NCBI RefSeq assembly: GCF_017991995.1
Contig: NZ_JAGOPN010000008.1
Location: 62,001-126,000, forward strand
From: Pseudacidovorax sp.
GTDB lineage: Bacteria; Pseudomonadota; Gammaproteobacteria; Burkholderiales; Burkholderiaceae_C
Reading direction: 5' to 3'
Length of the DNA stretch: 64,000 nt
The number at the start of each line of letters is the position of its first letter. Position 1 is the first letter of the stretch. Below are positions 33,089 through 46,049 of the stretch, piece by piece. The notes below the pieces were generated by a model. It saw only the letters and a program-made list of their open reading frames with translations, was not told the origin of the DNA and did no database searches. Both the position numbers and the translations under genes were made by a program.

Positions 33089-33877
33089 TCACTGGTCGTC
33101 GTCCTGACGCGTGCGTCCGTCGTTCACTTCTGCACGGCGCCGCTGGAGATAGGCGTCGCGGGAGAAGCTGTACGGGTCGAGTGCCGCGTCTTCCAGGAGA
33201 CTGGTGGTCCGCAGCAACCGCGCGCGACGGTCCACCAGCCACAGGCCAGTCAGACTCCAGCGCACCGTCTTGTCGTCGATGGAGGGCACCGGGTCGCCCT
33301 GCCAGTCGATGGGCAGCGCGGCGGTGTCGCGCACGGTCGAAGGGCCCAGGAGCGGCAACATCAGGTACGGGCCGGACGGCACGCCCCAGTAGCCCAGCGT
33401 CTGGCCGAAGTCCGCGCTGTGCCGCTCGATGCCGAGGTCGGAGGCCACGTCCAGGATGCCGCCCAACCCGAACACCGTGTTCACGTTCAGGCGCATGAAG
33501 GTCTCGGCACTGTTCTGCGCCTTCAATTGCAGGACGTTGTTGGCGAAATTCCAGATGTCGCCCAGGTTGTTGAAGAAGTTCGTGACACCGCTTCGCACCA
33601 TCGACGGCAGCACGTCACGGTAGGTGGTGGCCACCGGCTTGAGCACCGCGTCGTCCAAGGCCTTGTTGAAGCGGAACATGCGGCGGTTGAAGGGCTCGAA
33701 GGGGTCCGCGGGATTGCGCAGGTCGGCAGGCGCCGCGGTCGAGTCCTCAGTGGCCGGCGCAGCAGCCGGCTGCTGCGCCTGGGCCCATGCCAGGCCGCAG
33801 CTTGCGAGCGCCATGCCCAGGGCCACGGCGCGTACGCCGCGCCACGGGCCCGCAACGGGGGTTCTTCTCGTCGTCAT
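33089..33877 (-). CDS. mlaA: Outer-membrane phospholipid transport lipoprotein MlaA (VacJ)
   Basis: MlaA removes phospholipids from the outer leaflet of the outer membrane and hands them to MlaC. The 262-residue lipoprotein has a signal peptide with lipobox LASC (Cys27), a Pro/Ala-rich linker, then DPFEPFNRRMFRFN, the conserved VacJ opening, and the GYWGVPSGPYLMLPLLGPS segment. In E. coli mlaA is elsewhere; placement inside the mla operon between mlaD and mlaC is usual in betaproteobacteria. Its ATG overlaps the mlaD stop (ATGA). Confidence 0.95.
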   Translation of the reverse strand: MTTRRTPVAGPWRGVRAVALGMALASCGLAWAQAQQPAAAPATEDSTAAPADLRNPADPFEPFNRRMFRFNKALDDAVLKPVATTYRDVLPSMVRSGVTNFFNNLGDIWNFANNVLQLKAQNSAETFMRLNVNTVFGLGGILDVASDLGIERHSADFGQTLGYWGVPSGPYLMLPLLGPSTVRDTAALPIDWQGDPVPSIDDKTVRWSLTGLWLVDRRARLLRTTSLLEDAALDPYSFSRDAYLQRRRAEVNDGRTRQDDDQ

Positions 33878-34380
33878 TTCTTCGCACCCTCTCCGGTCTT
33901 GTTGTTGGCATCGCCGGAGGAGCTTCCGTCGGCCGCCTTGCTGTAGAGAAACTGGCTGATCAGGTTTTCGAGCACGACCGCGGACTGGGTCGACGAGATC
34001 GTGTCGCCGGCCTGCAGGTTCTTGTCGTCGGCGCCGGCCTCGATGCCGATGTACTGCTCGCCCAGCAGACCGCTGGTGAGGATCTTCAAAGAGCTGTCCT
34101 TGGGAAAGCGATAGCGGTCCTGCAGCGCCAGCGTCACGCTGGCCTGGAAGGTCTTGTCGTCGAAGCCGATGGATTCCACGCGACCCACCACCACACCGGC
34201 GCTCTTGACCGCCGTCTGCGGCTTGAGCCCGCCGATGTTGTCGAAACGGGCCGTGACCTTGTAGGTCTTCTGGAAATTCAGGCTGAGCAGGTTGGCCGAT
34301 TGCAGGGCCAGGAAGAGCAGCGCCGCCGCGCCGATGAGCACGAACAGGCCAACCCAGAGATCGCTGCGGGAACGTTGCAT
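33874..34380 (-). CDS. mlaD: MCE-domain subunit MlaD
   Basis: MlaD forms the periplasmic hexameric ring of MlaFEDB and conducts lipids. The 168-residue protein has an N-terminal transmembrane helix (about 7-28) and an MCE domain (about 38-115) with FDNIGGLKPQTAVKSAGVVVG and GLLGEQYIGIEAGADD. It overlaps mlaA by ATGA and follows mlaE by nine bases. Confidence 0.96.
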   Translation of the reverse strand: MQRSRSDLWVGLFVLIGAAALLFLALQSANLLSLNFQKTYKVTARFDNIGGLKPQTAVKSAGVVVGRVESIGFDDKTFQASVTLALQDRYRFPKDSSLKILTSGLLGEQYIGIEAGADDKNLQAGDTISSTQSAVVLENLISQFLYSKAADGSSSGDANNKTGEGAKK

Positions 34381-34389
34381 TGGTTTACC

Positions 34390-35172
34390 TCAGAGGCTGA
34401 ACATCATGGCGGTAAGGAGGAAGTCCAGCCCCAACACCGCCAGCGAAGCCACCACCACCGTGCGCGTGGTGGCGCGGGAGACGCCCTCGGGCGTCGGCTG
34501 GGCCTCGAAACCCTGGAGCAGCGCGACGAAGCTGACGGTGAAGCCGAACACCACGCTCTTGACGATGCCGTTGCCGACATCCTGCAGGACATCCACCCCG
34601 CTTTGCATCTGCCCCCAGAAAGCGCCGGAGTCCACGCCCAGCATGAGCACGCCCACCACCCATCCCCCGAGCACGCCCACGGCGCTGAACACGGCGGACA
34701 GCAGCGGCAGGGTGATGACGCCCGCCCAGAAGCGAGGCGCCAACACCCGACGCACCGGGTCCACCGCCATCATCTCCATGGCACTGAGCTGCTCGCCCGC
34801 CTTCATCAGGCCGACTTCGGCGGTAAGCGAGGTGCCGGCCCGGCCCGCGAAGAGCAGCGCCGCGACCACCGGCCCCAGCTCGCGCACCAGCGAGAGCGTG
34901 ACCAACAGGCCCAGCGCCTCCGAGGCGCCGTAGCGCTGCAGCGTGTAGTAGCCCTGCAGCCCCAGCACGAAACCGACAAACAGACCCGAGACCGCGATGA
35001 TCGCCAGCGAGTAGTTGCCCAGGAAGTGGATCTGGTCGCGCACGAGGCCGAAACGACGAAGGCAAGACCCCAGGTCGGCCACCAGGCGCACGAACAGGCG
35101 GGCCCCATGGCCCAGGTCCGCCAGCTTGCGCCGCACGGCAAAGCCCACGTCGGACGGATGCCACCACCTCAT
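34390..35172 (-). CDS. mlaE: Phospholipid ABC transporter permease MlaE
   Basis: Inner-membrane permease of the Mla system. The 260-residue protein has five or six transmembrane helices and the MlaE signature SLVRELGPVVAALLFAGRAG...AEVGLMKAGEQLSAMEMMAVDPVRRVLAPR. Its ATG overlaps the mlaF stop (ATGA, 35169-35172). Confidence 0.96.
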   Translation of the reverse strand: MRWWHPSDVGFAVRRKLADLGHGARLFVRLVADLGSCLRRFGLVRDQIHFLGNYSLAIIAVSGLFVGFVLGLQGYYTLQRYGASEALGLLVTLSLVRELGPVVAALLFAGRAGTSLTAEVGLMKAGEQLSAMEMMAVDPVRRVLAPRFWAGVITLPLLSAVFSAVGVLGGWVVGVLMLGVDSGAFWGQMQSGVDVLQDVGNGIVKSVVFGFTVSFVALLQGFEAQPTPEGVSRATTRTVVVASLAVLGLDFLLTAMMFSL

Positions 35173-35993
35173 GGCCGGCCTCCCTGCATGTGGCCGAAAT
35201 CCTCGTCGACCGTGGGCCCGGGATAGTGGAAGCGCACCGGCCCCTCCGCTTCGGCATTGACGAACTGGTGCACCAGCGGATCGGTGCTGGCCCGCACCTC
35301 GTCCGGCGCGCCCTGTGCCGCGACCTTGCCGTTGGCGAGGATCACCACGTGGTCGGCGATGCGGAAGGTCTCGTCGAGGTCGTGGGAGACGATCACGCTC
35401 GTCAGCCCGAGCGCGTCGTTCAGCCGGCGGATCAGGCGGGCGGACGTGCCCAGCGAAATCGGATCGAGCCCGGCAAAGGGCTCGTCGTACATGACCAGCT
35501 CGGGGTCGAGCGCAATGGCCCGGGCGAGTGCAACACGGCGCGCCATGCCGCCGGAGACCTCGCTGGGCATCAGCTCGCGCGCGCCGCGAAGGCCCACCGC
35601 GTCCAGCTTCATGAGCACGATGTCGCGCACCAGCGGCTCGGGCAGTTGGGTGTGCTCGCGCAGGGGAAAGGCCACGTTGTCGAACACCGTCATGTCGGTG
35701 AACAGCGCGCCGAACTGGAACAGCATGCCCATGCGGCGCCGGGCAGCATAGAGCGCAGGGGGTGCCATGCGACCCACGTCCTGGCCGTCGAAGCGCACCT
35801 CGCCGGCGTTGGCACGCACCTGCCCGCCGATCAGCCGCAGCACCGTCGTCTTGCCGCCGCCAGACGCACCCATCAGCGCCGTCACGCGCCCGCGGGGCAC
35901 GGAGAACGACACGCCATCGAGGATGGCGCGCTCGCCGTAGCCAAAGCGCACGTCACGAAACTCGACGAAAGGGGCGGAATCGACGGAGGACAA
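35169..35993 (-). CDS. mlaF: Phospholipid ABC transporter ATP-binding protein MlaF
   Basis: ATPase of the Mla system. The domain has Walker A GASGGGKTT, signature VSGGMARR, Walker B LVMYDEPFAGLD and the switch VSHDLDET; homology begins at FVEFRDVRFGYGERAILDG. No ATG or GTG fits that N-terminus. I use a TTG at 35993 (274 residues); another TTG at 36032 is possible, and neither has a clear ribosome-binding site. Readings that start further upstream cross a hairpin and the end of gltD. First gene of mlaFEDACB. Confidence 0.88.
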   Translation of the reverse strand: MSSVDSAPFVEFRDVRFGYGERAILDGVSFSVPRGRVTALMGASGGGKTTVLRLIGGQVRANAGEVRFDGQDVGRMAPPALYAARRRMGMLFQFGALFTDMTVFDNVAFPLREHTQLPEPLVRDIVLMKLDAVGLRGARELMPSEVSGGMARRVALARAIALDPELVMYDEPFAGLDPISLGTSARLIRRLNDALGLTSVIVSHDLDETFRIADHVVILANGKVAAQGAPDEVRASTDPLVHQFVNAEAEGPVRFHYPGPTVDEDFGHMQGGRP

Positions 35994-36030
35994 AGCCGGG
36001 GGAGGGACGGTGGGAGAAACGGGCAGTCTC

Positions 36031-36072
36031 AAGAAAACACAAAGCCGGGGCGCCTGTGCGGCATCCCGGCTT
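36031..36072 (-). terminator. Hairpin between gltD and mlaF, possible gltBD terminator
   Basis: AAGCCGGG (36042-36049) pairs with CCCGGCTT (36065-36072) around a 15-nt loop. On the minus strand it is followed by TGTGTTTTC, a modest T-rich stretch. It is 65 bases past the gltD stop. It could instead lie in the mlaF leader, because a TATCAT box is seen on the same strand just before it. Confidence 0.5.
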
Positions 36073-36136
36073 GGCGGCGGCCGATGATAAGGGAAAGCAC
36101 GTAGGCCGGTTTTCGACCTTACGGCTGCCCTTTGGT

Positions 36137-37615
36137 TCAACGGGGCAGGTCGCTGAATCCCATCAGGAATTCGTCCACGGCCCGCGCCGCCTGCCGGCCT
36201 TCGCGGATGGCCCACACCACCAGCGACTGGCCGCGGCGCATGTCGCCGGCCGCGAACACCTTGGGCACGTTGGTGGCGTAGCCACCCGTGAAGTCGACCG
36301 TGGCCTTGGCGTTGCCGCGCGCATCCTTCTCGACGCCGAAGGCTTCGAGCACCGGCGAGACCGGGCTCACGAAACCCATGGCCAACAGGACCAGATCGGC
36401 CTTGTAGGTCTTCTCGGTGTTGGGCACCTCGACGAACTTGCCGTCCTTGAACTCCACATGCACGGTCTTGAGGCCGGTGACCTTGCCCTTCTCGCCGATG
36501 AATTCCTTGGTCGAGATGGCGAACTCGCGCTCGCAGCCTTCCTCGTGGCTGGAGGAGGTGCGCAGCTTGTAAGGCCAGTAGGGCCAGACCAGCGGCTTGT
36601 TCTCCGATTCGGGCGGCATGGGCATGAGCTCGAACTGGGTCACGCTGGCTGCGCCGTGGCGGTTGCTGGTGCCCACGCAGTCGGAGCCGGTGTCGCCACC
36701 GCCGATCACGATGACGTGCTTGCCGTCCGCGCGCAACTGGCCCTTGACCTTGTCGCCGGCGTTCACGCGGTTCTGCTGCGGCAGGAACTCCATCGCGAAA
36801 TGGATGCCGTCCAGGTCGCGGCCGGGTGCGGGCAGGTCGCGCGACTGCTCGGCACCGCCGGTCAGCAGCACGGCGTCGAACTCGGCCTGGAGCTGCTCGG
36901 GCGTGACGGTTTCCTTGGCCAGGTTGGTGACCTTGGAGCCCTTGCCCAGCGCGTCCTTGGCGGCGCCGACGACCACGCCCGTGCGGAAGACCACGCCTTC
37001 GGCCTTCATCTGCTCGACGCGGCGGTCGATATGCGACTTCTCCATCTTGAAGTCGGGGATGCCATAGCGCAGCAGGCCACCGACACGGTCGTTCTTCTCG
37101 AACAGCGTCACGTCGTGGCCGGCCCGGGCCAGTTGCTGGGCCGCGGCCAGGCCGGCGGGGCCGGCGCCGACGACGGCGACCTTCTTGCCGGTCTTGTGCT
37201 TGGCCGGACGGGGCTTGACCCAGCCCTCGGCCCAGGCGCGGTCGATGATCGCGTGCTCCAGGGACTTGATGCCGACCGCATCGTCATTCACGTTCAGCAC
37301 GCAGGCCGCCTCGCAGGGCGCGGGGCAGATACGGCCCGTGAACTCGGGGAAGTTGTTGGTCGAGTCCAGCACCGCGAAGGCGTTCTTCCAGTCCTGGCGA
37401 TACACCAGGTCGTTGAAGTCCGGAATGATGTTGTTGACCGGGCAGCCGTTGTTGCAGAAGGGCGTGCCGCAGTCCATGCAGCGCGCACCCTGGATCTTGG
37501 CCTGCTGGTCGTCCAGCGCGACCACGAATTCCTTGTAGTGCTTCAGTCGCTCATCGACCGGGCGGTAGCCCTCTTCGAGCCGCTCGAATTCCATGAAGCC
37601 GGTGACTTTTCCCAT
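36137..37615 (-). CDS. gltD: Glutamate synthase (NADPH) small subunit
   Basis: GltD passes electrons from NADPH through FAD and Fe-S clusters to GltB. The 492-residue protein has an N-terminal cysteine region ([17 protein letters not shown] and [13 protein letters not shown]) for [4Fe-4S] clusters, the FAD motif [14 protein letters not shown] and the NADPH motif [12 protein letters not shown]. It lies 35 bases after gltB and ends the gltBD operon. Confidence 0.97.
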   Translation of the reverse strand: MGKVTGFMEFERLEEGYRPVDERLKHYKEFVVALDDQQAKIQGARCMDCGTPFCNNGCPVNNIIPDFNDLVYRQDWKNAFAVLDSTNNFPEFTGRICPAPCEAACVLNVNDDAVGIKSLEHAIIDRAWAEGWVKPRPAKHKTGKKVAVVGAGPAGLAAAQQLARAGHDVTLFEKNDRVGGLLRYGIPDFKMEKSHIDRRVEQMKAEGVVFRTGVVVGAAKDALGKGSKVTNLAKETVTPEQLQAEFDAVLLTGGAEQSRDLPAPGRDLDGIHFAMEFLPQQNRVNAGDKVKGQLRADGKHVIVIGGGDTGSDCVGTSNRHGAASVTQFELMPMPPESENKPLVWPYWPYKLRTSSSHEEGCEREFAISTKEFIGEKGKVTGLKTVHVEFKDGKFVEVPNTEKTYKADLVLLAMGFVSPVSPVLEAFGVEKDARGNAKATVDFTGGYATNVPKVFAAGDMRRGQSLVVWAIREGRQAARAVDEFLMGFSDLPR

Positions 37616-37650
37616 CGTGTGTTCCTCGTTCTGGTTCGTGGCGCGTCGGC

Positions 37651-42387
<4,737 letters not shown>

Positions 42388-42423
42388 GGCACGCTCCTCG
42401 GAGATATCGTGGGGAATGCGGGG

Positions 42424-42452
42424 AGCATAGGGACTTGCACGAAGAATGCCAA
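42424..42452 (-). promoter_or_regulatory. gltB promoter region: overlapping sigma70-like and sigma54-like elements
   Basis: On the minus strand TTGGCA (plus 42447-42452) lies 17 bases from TATGCT (42424-42429), a good sigma70 promoter. The same stretch also reads TGGCATTCTTCGTGCA, with GG and GC exactly 10 bases apart (GG at 42449-42450, GC at 42437-42438), which fits a sigma54 -24/-12 promoter. Either would start about 30-37 bases upstream of the gltB start. Which one is used cannot be seen from the sequence. Confidence 0.55.
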
Positions 42453-42459
42453 ACGTTTT

Positions 42460-42523
42460 AATTGGGGTCAGACTCCATTTCGGCGTCAGCCATTTCTTAT
42501 CGCTTCAGAATTGGGGACAGATC
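42460..42523. repeat. Two short AATTGGGG repeats downstream of the RAYT gene
   Basis: AATTGGGGTCAGACT at 42460-42474 and AATTGGGGACAGATC at 42509-42523 are direct repeats with 12 of 15 bases shared. Similar AATTGGGGTCAGA-type sequences are often found at the edges of REP-associated transposase genes. They sit between the transposase stop (42568) and the gltB promoter. Confidence 0.6.
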
Positions 42524-42567
42524 ACGATCAACGGGGAGCAACCGGTCTTACGGCCGCTTGCGAGGCA

Positions 42568-43272
42568 TCAGCCCCCGGGAAGACTGGGATCTTTCGGCTT
42601 ACGCCCTGCACGCCCGACCGCCAATCGGCGCGGTGTATCGGCCTGCAGCTGCTGGACGAAGGCAGCCTCGCCCGCCGCCCATCCTTTGCGGGCGGTTTCG
42701 GTCAGCATGAGCTGTTCAGCTCGCGTCGGCCCTACATGCACCATTTCGGCGTACGCGGCTTCACGCGCGAAGGGCGTATTGCCCAGCGCCCAGTACAGCG
42801 CATGCGGCGTGAGGAAGCGATCGGTGCGCAGCCCCACGTAGTGGCCATGGCTGGACCACGCATAGTCGCGCGCCTGCTCCACCAGCCCCGCCCGTACCGG
42901 ATGCAGGTCGATGTAGGCCATGCAAGGCAGGAAATAGCGCTCGGCCTGCAGCACCGTGCCACGGTAGCGGCCTTCCCACAGCGTGCCGCGCCGTCCGTGG
43001 CGGTCGTTGAAGTGGCGCACATAGCGCCGCCCCACGGCCTGCATCCACAGCGACAGCGCCTCGGCCGTCGGCGGCGTGGCCAGGACATGGAAATGATCTT
43101 CCAGGATCACGTAGGCATGCAGGGCCACGCCCGCGCGCTGGGCCTGCTCGCCCAGCGTGTCCAGCAGCATCTGCCGGTCGGTGGTGTCGACCACCACCGC
43201 CTGGTCGTTGTTGCCGCGCTGGATCAGGTGGTGCGGATGGCCGGCCAGCGCCAGCCGGGGCTGCCTGGCCAT
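42568..43272 (-). CDS. REP-associated tyrosine transposase (RAYT, Y1/IS200-like)
   Basis: Single-domain HUH-type transposase relative, domesticated in many genomes and linked to spread of REP/BIME palindromes. The 234-residue protein has the opening RLALAGHPHHLIQRGNN, the HUH-like pair HFH in ILEDHFHVLATP, and the helix with the catalytic-type tyrosine (QAVGRRYVRHFND), followed by GTLWEGRYRG and YIDLHPVRAGLV, typical of the family. It is complete. It lies between gltB and a methyltransferase gene, with two AATTGGGG repeats on its 3' side. Confidence 0.9.
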   Translation of the reverse strand: MARQPRLALAGHPHHLIQRGNNDQAVVVDTTDRQMLLDTLGEQAQRAGVALHAYVILEDHFHVLATPPTAEALSLWMQAVGRRYVRHFNDRHGRRGTLWEGRYRGTVLQAERYFLPCMAYIDLHPVRAGLVEQARDYAWSSHGHYVGLRTDRFLTPHALYWALGNTPFAREAAYAEMVHVGPTRAEQLMLTETARKGWAAGEAAFVQQLQADTPRRLAVGRAGRKPKDPSLPGG

Positions 43273-43274
43273 GT

Positions 43275-44192
43275 TCAGGCCTCGTGCACGGCCTCGGTCG
43301 CCGACGCCGCGGGCGGCAGTGCCGGAAAGCGGCGCCCGGCCAGCTCGTCGAGCCCGAACTCGGCCAGCAGCGCCCGCAGCCGCTGGGCGGCGCTGGCTTT
43401 GCGATGGCCGGTGCGGCGCGCCAGGATCAGCTCGTTCTTCATGCTGTGCTCCCAGCCGACCAGTTCGGTGACCGTCACCTGGTAGCCACAGGCTTCCAGG
43501 TACAGGCAGCGCAGCACATTGGTGAGCTGGCTGCCGATCTCGCGCGTGTGCAGCGGATGCCGCCACAGCTCGGCCAGCGGCGTGCGCGCCAGCGACAGCG
43601 CCTTGCTGTGCCGCAGGCTGGCCGCCACTTCGGCCTGGCAGCAGGGCACCAGCACCATGAAGCGGGCCTGCTTGGCCAGGCCGAAGGCGATGGCGTCGTC
43701 GGTGGCGGTGTCGCAGGCATGCAGCGCGGTGACCATGTCGATCTGCGCCGGCAACTCGGTGGCCGTCGCCGATTCAGCCACCGACAGCGCCAGGAAATGC
43801 ATGCGCGCAAAGCCCAGCCGATCGGCCAGCGCCCGCGAGCGCTCGACCAGCTCGGCCCGGCTCTCGATGCCGTAGATATGGCCGCCGCGCGCCTTGAAGA
43901 ACAGGTCGTGCAGGATGAAGCCCAGGTAGGACTTGCCGGCGCCGTGGTCCGCCACGGTCGCCACAGCGCCTTCCTCCGGCAGCTCCAGCAGCAGTTTCTC
44001 GATGAACTGGTAGAGGTGGTAGACCTGCTTGAGCTTGCGCCGCGAGTCCTGGTTGAGCCGGCCCTCGCGGGTCAGGATGTGCAGCTCCTTGAGCAGCTCG
44101 ACCGACTGGCCAGGCCGCAGCTCCTCGGCCAACGCCGCGTCTGCCACGCCCGTTGCGCCCGCGCGCTGCCCCTTGTCTGCCTGGCGTTTCAT
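43275..44192 (-). CDS. SAM-dependent methyltransferase (Methyltransf_32-like)
   Basis: A 305-residue class I methyltransferase. The SAM motif VADHGAGKSYLGF (near residue 85) and the following acidic residue in YGIESRAELVERS are present. Later LHACDTATDDAIA and VLVPCCQAE match the HAC-TD and PCC motifs of the Methyltransf_32/METTL25-like group, whose substrates in bacteria are not known. The start overlaps the DUF1415 gene stop (ATGA, 44189-44192). Its stop is two bases before the RAYT start codon. Confidence 0.85.
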   Translation of the reverse strand: MKRQADKGQRAGATGVADAALAEELRPGQSVELLKELHILTREGRLNQDSRRKLKQVYHLYQFIEKLLLELPEEGAVATVADHGAGKSYLGFILHDLFFKARGGHIYGIESRAELVERSRALADRLGFARMHFLALSVAESATATELPAQIDMVTALHACDTATDDAIAFGLAKQARFMVLVPCCQAEVAASLRHSKALSLARTPLAELWRHPLHTREIGSQLTNVLRCLYLEACGYQVTVTELVGWEHSMKNELILARRTGHRKASAAQRLRALLAEFGLDELAGRRFPALPPAASATEAVHEA

Positions 44193-44755
44193 GGCCGCCC
44201 CCCTGCCCCGGCACCCACGTCCAGCGCCGCCCAGCCCGCCGCCCCCAGGGCGTCGAGCGTGTCGATGTTGCGCTCGAAGATGTCCGCCGCGTCCGGAAAG
44301 GCCTCGACCGCGCGGTCGATACTGGCTTCGCGCAGCAGATGCAGCGTGGGATGGGGCGAACGGTTGCTGAAATTGCCCAGCGCGTCCTCGTCCTCGCCAG
44401 CGAACTGGAAGCGCGGATGGAAACTGGCCAGCTGAAGCTCGCCCTCGTGCCCGGCGCGGCGCATCAGGCGCTCGCAGCGGCCGGTGAAATCGTGGAAGTC
44501 GTAGAAGTCGTGCAAGGCGTGGGGGACGATCAGCAAGGTGGTGTCGCGGGTGTCGGCCGGTGTCTCGCGCAGCGCCTGTGCCTCGGCCAACAGGCGCTCG
44601 GCCAGCTGGTCCAGGTCGTCGCCGGCATGGACGGCGTAGTGCACCTGGCCCTTGGCCTGCACGGCCTTGGCGAAGGGGCACAGCTGCAGGCCGATGACCG
44701 CCCGGTCGACCCAGCGGCGCGTGTCGGCGATGGCCTGCGCGGCATCGATGGTCAT
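44189..44755 (-). CDS. DUF1415 family protein
   Basis: A 188-residue soluble protein with the family's conserved motifs: RWVDRAVIGLQLCPFAKAV near the N-terminus, DFYDFHDF, and LASFHPRFQFAG with SPHPTLHLLRE further on. No transmembrane segment is seen and the function is unknown. It overlaps the methyltransferase start by ATGA and follows the MFS gene by 67 bases. Confidence 0.9.
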   Translation of the reverse strand: MTIDAAQAIADTRRWVDRAVIGLQLCPFAKAVQAKGQVHYAVHAGDDLDQLAERLLAEAQALRETPADTRDTTLLIVPHALHDFYDFHDFTGRCERLMRRAGHEGELQLASFHPRFQFAGEDEDALGNFSNRSPHPTLHLLREASIDRAVEAFPDAADIFERNIDTLDALGAAGWAALDVGAGAGGRP

Positions 44756-44822
44756 GAAGAATTTCCTTTGGTGTGCACGGGCCGCGGCGGGCCCTGCAAT
44801 CCGCCGATTGTCTGCGCCCTTC

Positions 44823-46049
44823 TCAAGCGCCAGCCTGCGCGCGCCGTCCCAGCCAGAGGGCCATCTGCATGCCCGCCAGCGAACAGCCGAGCGCGAACAC
44901 CCAGGTCCAGTGCCAGCCTCCCACGCGCTGGGCCAGCCAGCCCACGACGGGGGGCGCCAGGAACTGGCCGAGCGACGAGGCCTGCTGCATCAGCCCAACC
45001 GTGGTGGAGGCCGCCTGCGGCACCACGCGTCCCGCCAGCAGGAAGAGCGTGGCGGGCACCATACCGCCCGCCAGCGAGAACACGCAGACGGCGAGGTAGC
45101 GAACGGGCATGGGCAGCGCCCAGACCTGATCGCCGCTGCCGATCTGGGCGAAGGCCAGGGCAGCCATCAGCGCCATCACCAGAAAACCGCGCACCAGCAG
45201 GCGTTGCGGCGCGTGCCCGCGCTGCAGCAGGCGGCCGCCGCACACGTTGCCGACGATGTTGACGGCGGCCGCGACCGCGGTGAGCAGCGCCGTCCAGGCC
45301 GCCGGCATGCCGGCCGACGCGTAGATGGTCGGCAGGAAACCGATCACAGCCATCCACTGCGCCGCATAGACGCAGAAGGCGCCCGCCACCAGCCAGGCGC
45401 CCGGCTCGCGCAGCGTCAGGCCCAGGCGCGACGACCAGCCAGCGCCAGCGCCAGCGGGTGCGGGGCGCCCCCCATCGGCCGGCACGGCATGGATCAGCCC
45501 CAGCATGGCCATGGCGGACACCAGCGCGGCGCCTTGCCACCAACCCGTCCAGCCCGCGACGTGAAGGAACACGGGCCCCGCCAGCAACGCGAGCGACACC
45601 CCCAGGGGCATGTAGGCGCCCCACCAGCCCAGCGCCGCCTTCTCGGTGCCGGGCACCGCCAGCCGCCGCACCAGCGCCGGCCCGGGCATCACCGCCAGCA
45701 GAAAGCCCGCCCCTTCCACCACGCGCAGCGCGAGCATGGCCCCGAAGCCGATGCCCATCTGCCCCCAGGCACCCGCCGCCGCCGACGCGCCGGTGAGCAG
45801 CCCGAGTCCGATGAGCATGCAGCGCCGCGCGCCCAGACCGTCGGCCAGCACGCCCGCCAGCAGGCCGAACCCCATGCCCGCGAACTGCAGCACCGATAGC
45901 AGGAAGCCGGCCTGCACCAGCGACAGCCCCAGTTCGTCGTGCAACGCCGGCAACGCAGGCGGCAGCTTGCCCAGATGGATGGCGGCGCTCACACCACCGA
46001 AGACCACGAAGAAGGCGGCGTGACGGGACACGGGCGCGGCCGTGCTCAT
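44823..46049 (-). CDS. MFS transporter, CynX/NimT-like
   Basis: A 408-residue inner-membrane permease with 12 predicted helices. The GVLADGLGARRCMLIGLGLL loop between helices 2 and 3 is the MFS motif A. The overall pattern resembles cyanate/nitrate-type CynX permeases, but no substrate can be named. The ATG at 46049 overlaps the dgt stop (ATGA). Confidence 0.88.
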   Translation of the reverse strand: MSTAAPVSRHAAFFVVFGGVSAAIHLGKLPPALPALHDELGLSLVQAGFLLSVLQFAGMGFGLLAGVLADGLGARRCMLIGLGLLTGASAAAGAWGQMGIGFGAMLALRVVEGAGFLLAVMPGPALVRRLAVPGTEKAALGWWGAYMPLGVSLALLAGPVFLHVAGWTGWWQGAALVSAMAMLGLIHAVPADGGRPAPAGAGAGWSSRLGLTLREPGAWLVAGAFCVYAAQWMAVIGFLPTIYASAGMPAAWTALLTAVAAAVNIVGNVCGGRLLQRGHAPQRLLVRGFLVMALMAALAFAQIGSGDQVWALPMPVRYLAVCVFSLAGGMVPATLFLLAGRVVPQAASTTVGLMQQASSLGQFLAPPVVGWLAQRVGGWHWTWVFALGCSLAGMQMALWLGRRAQAGA

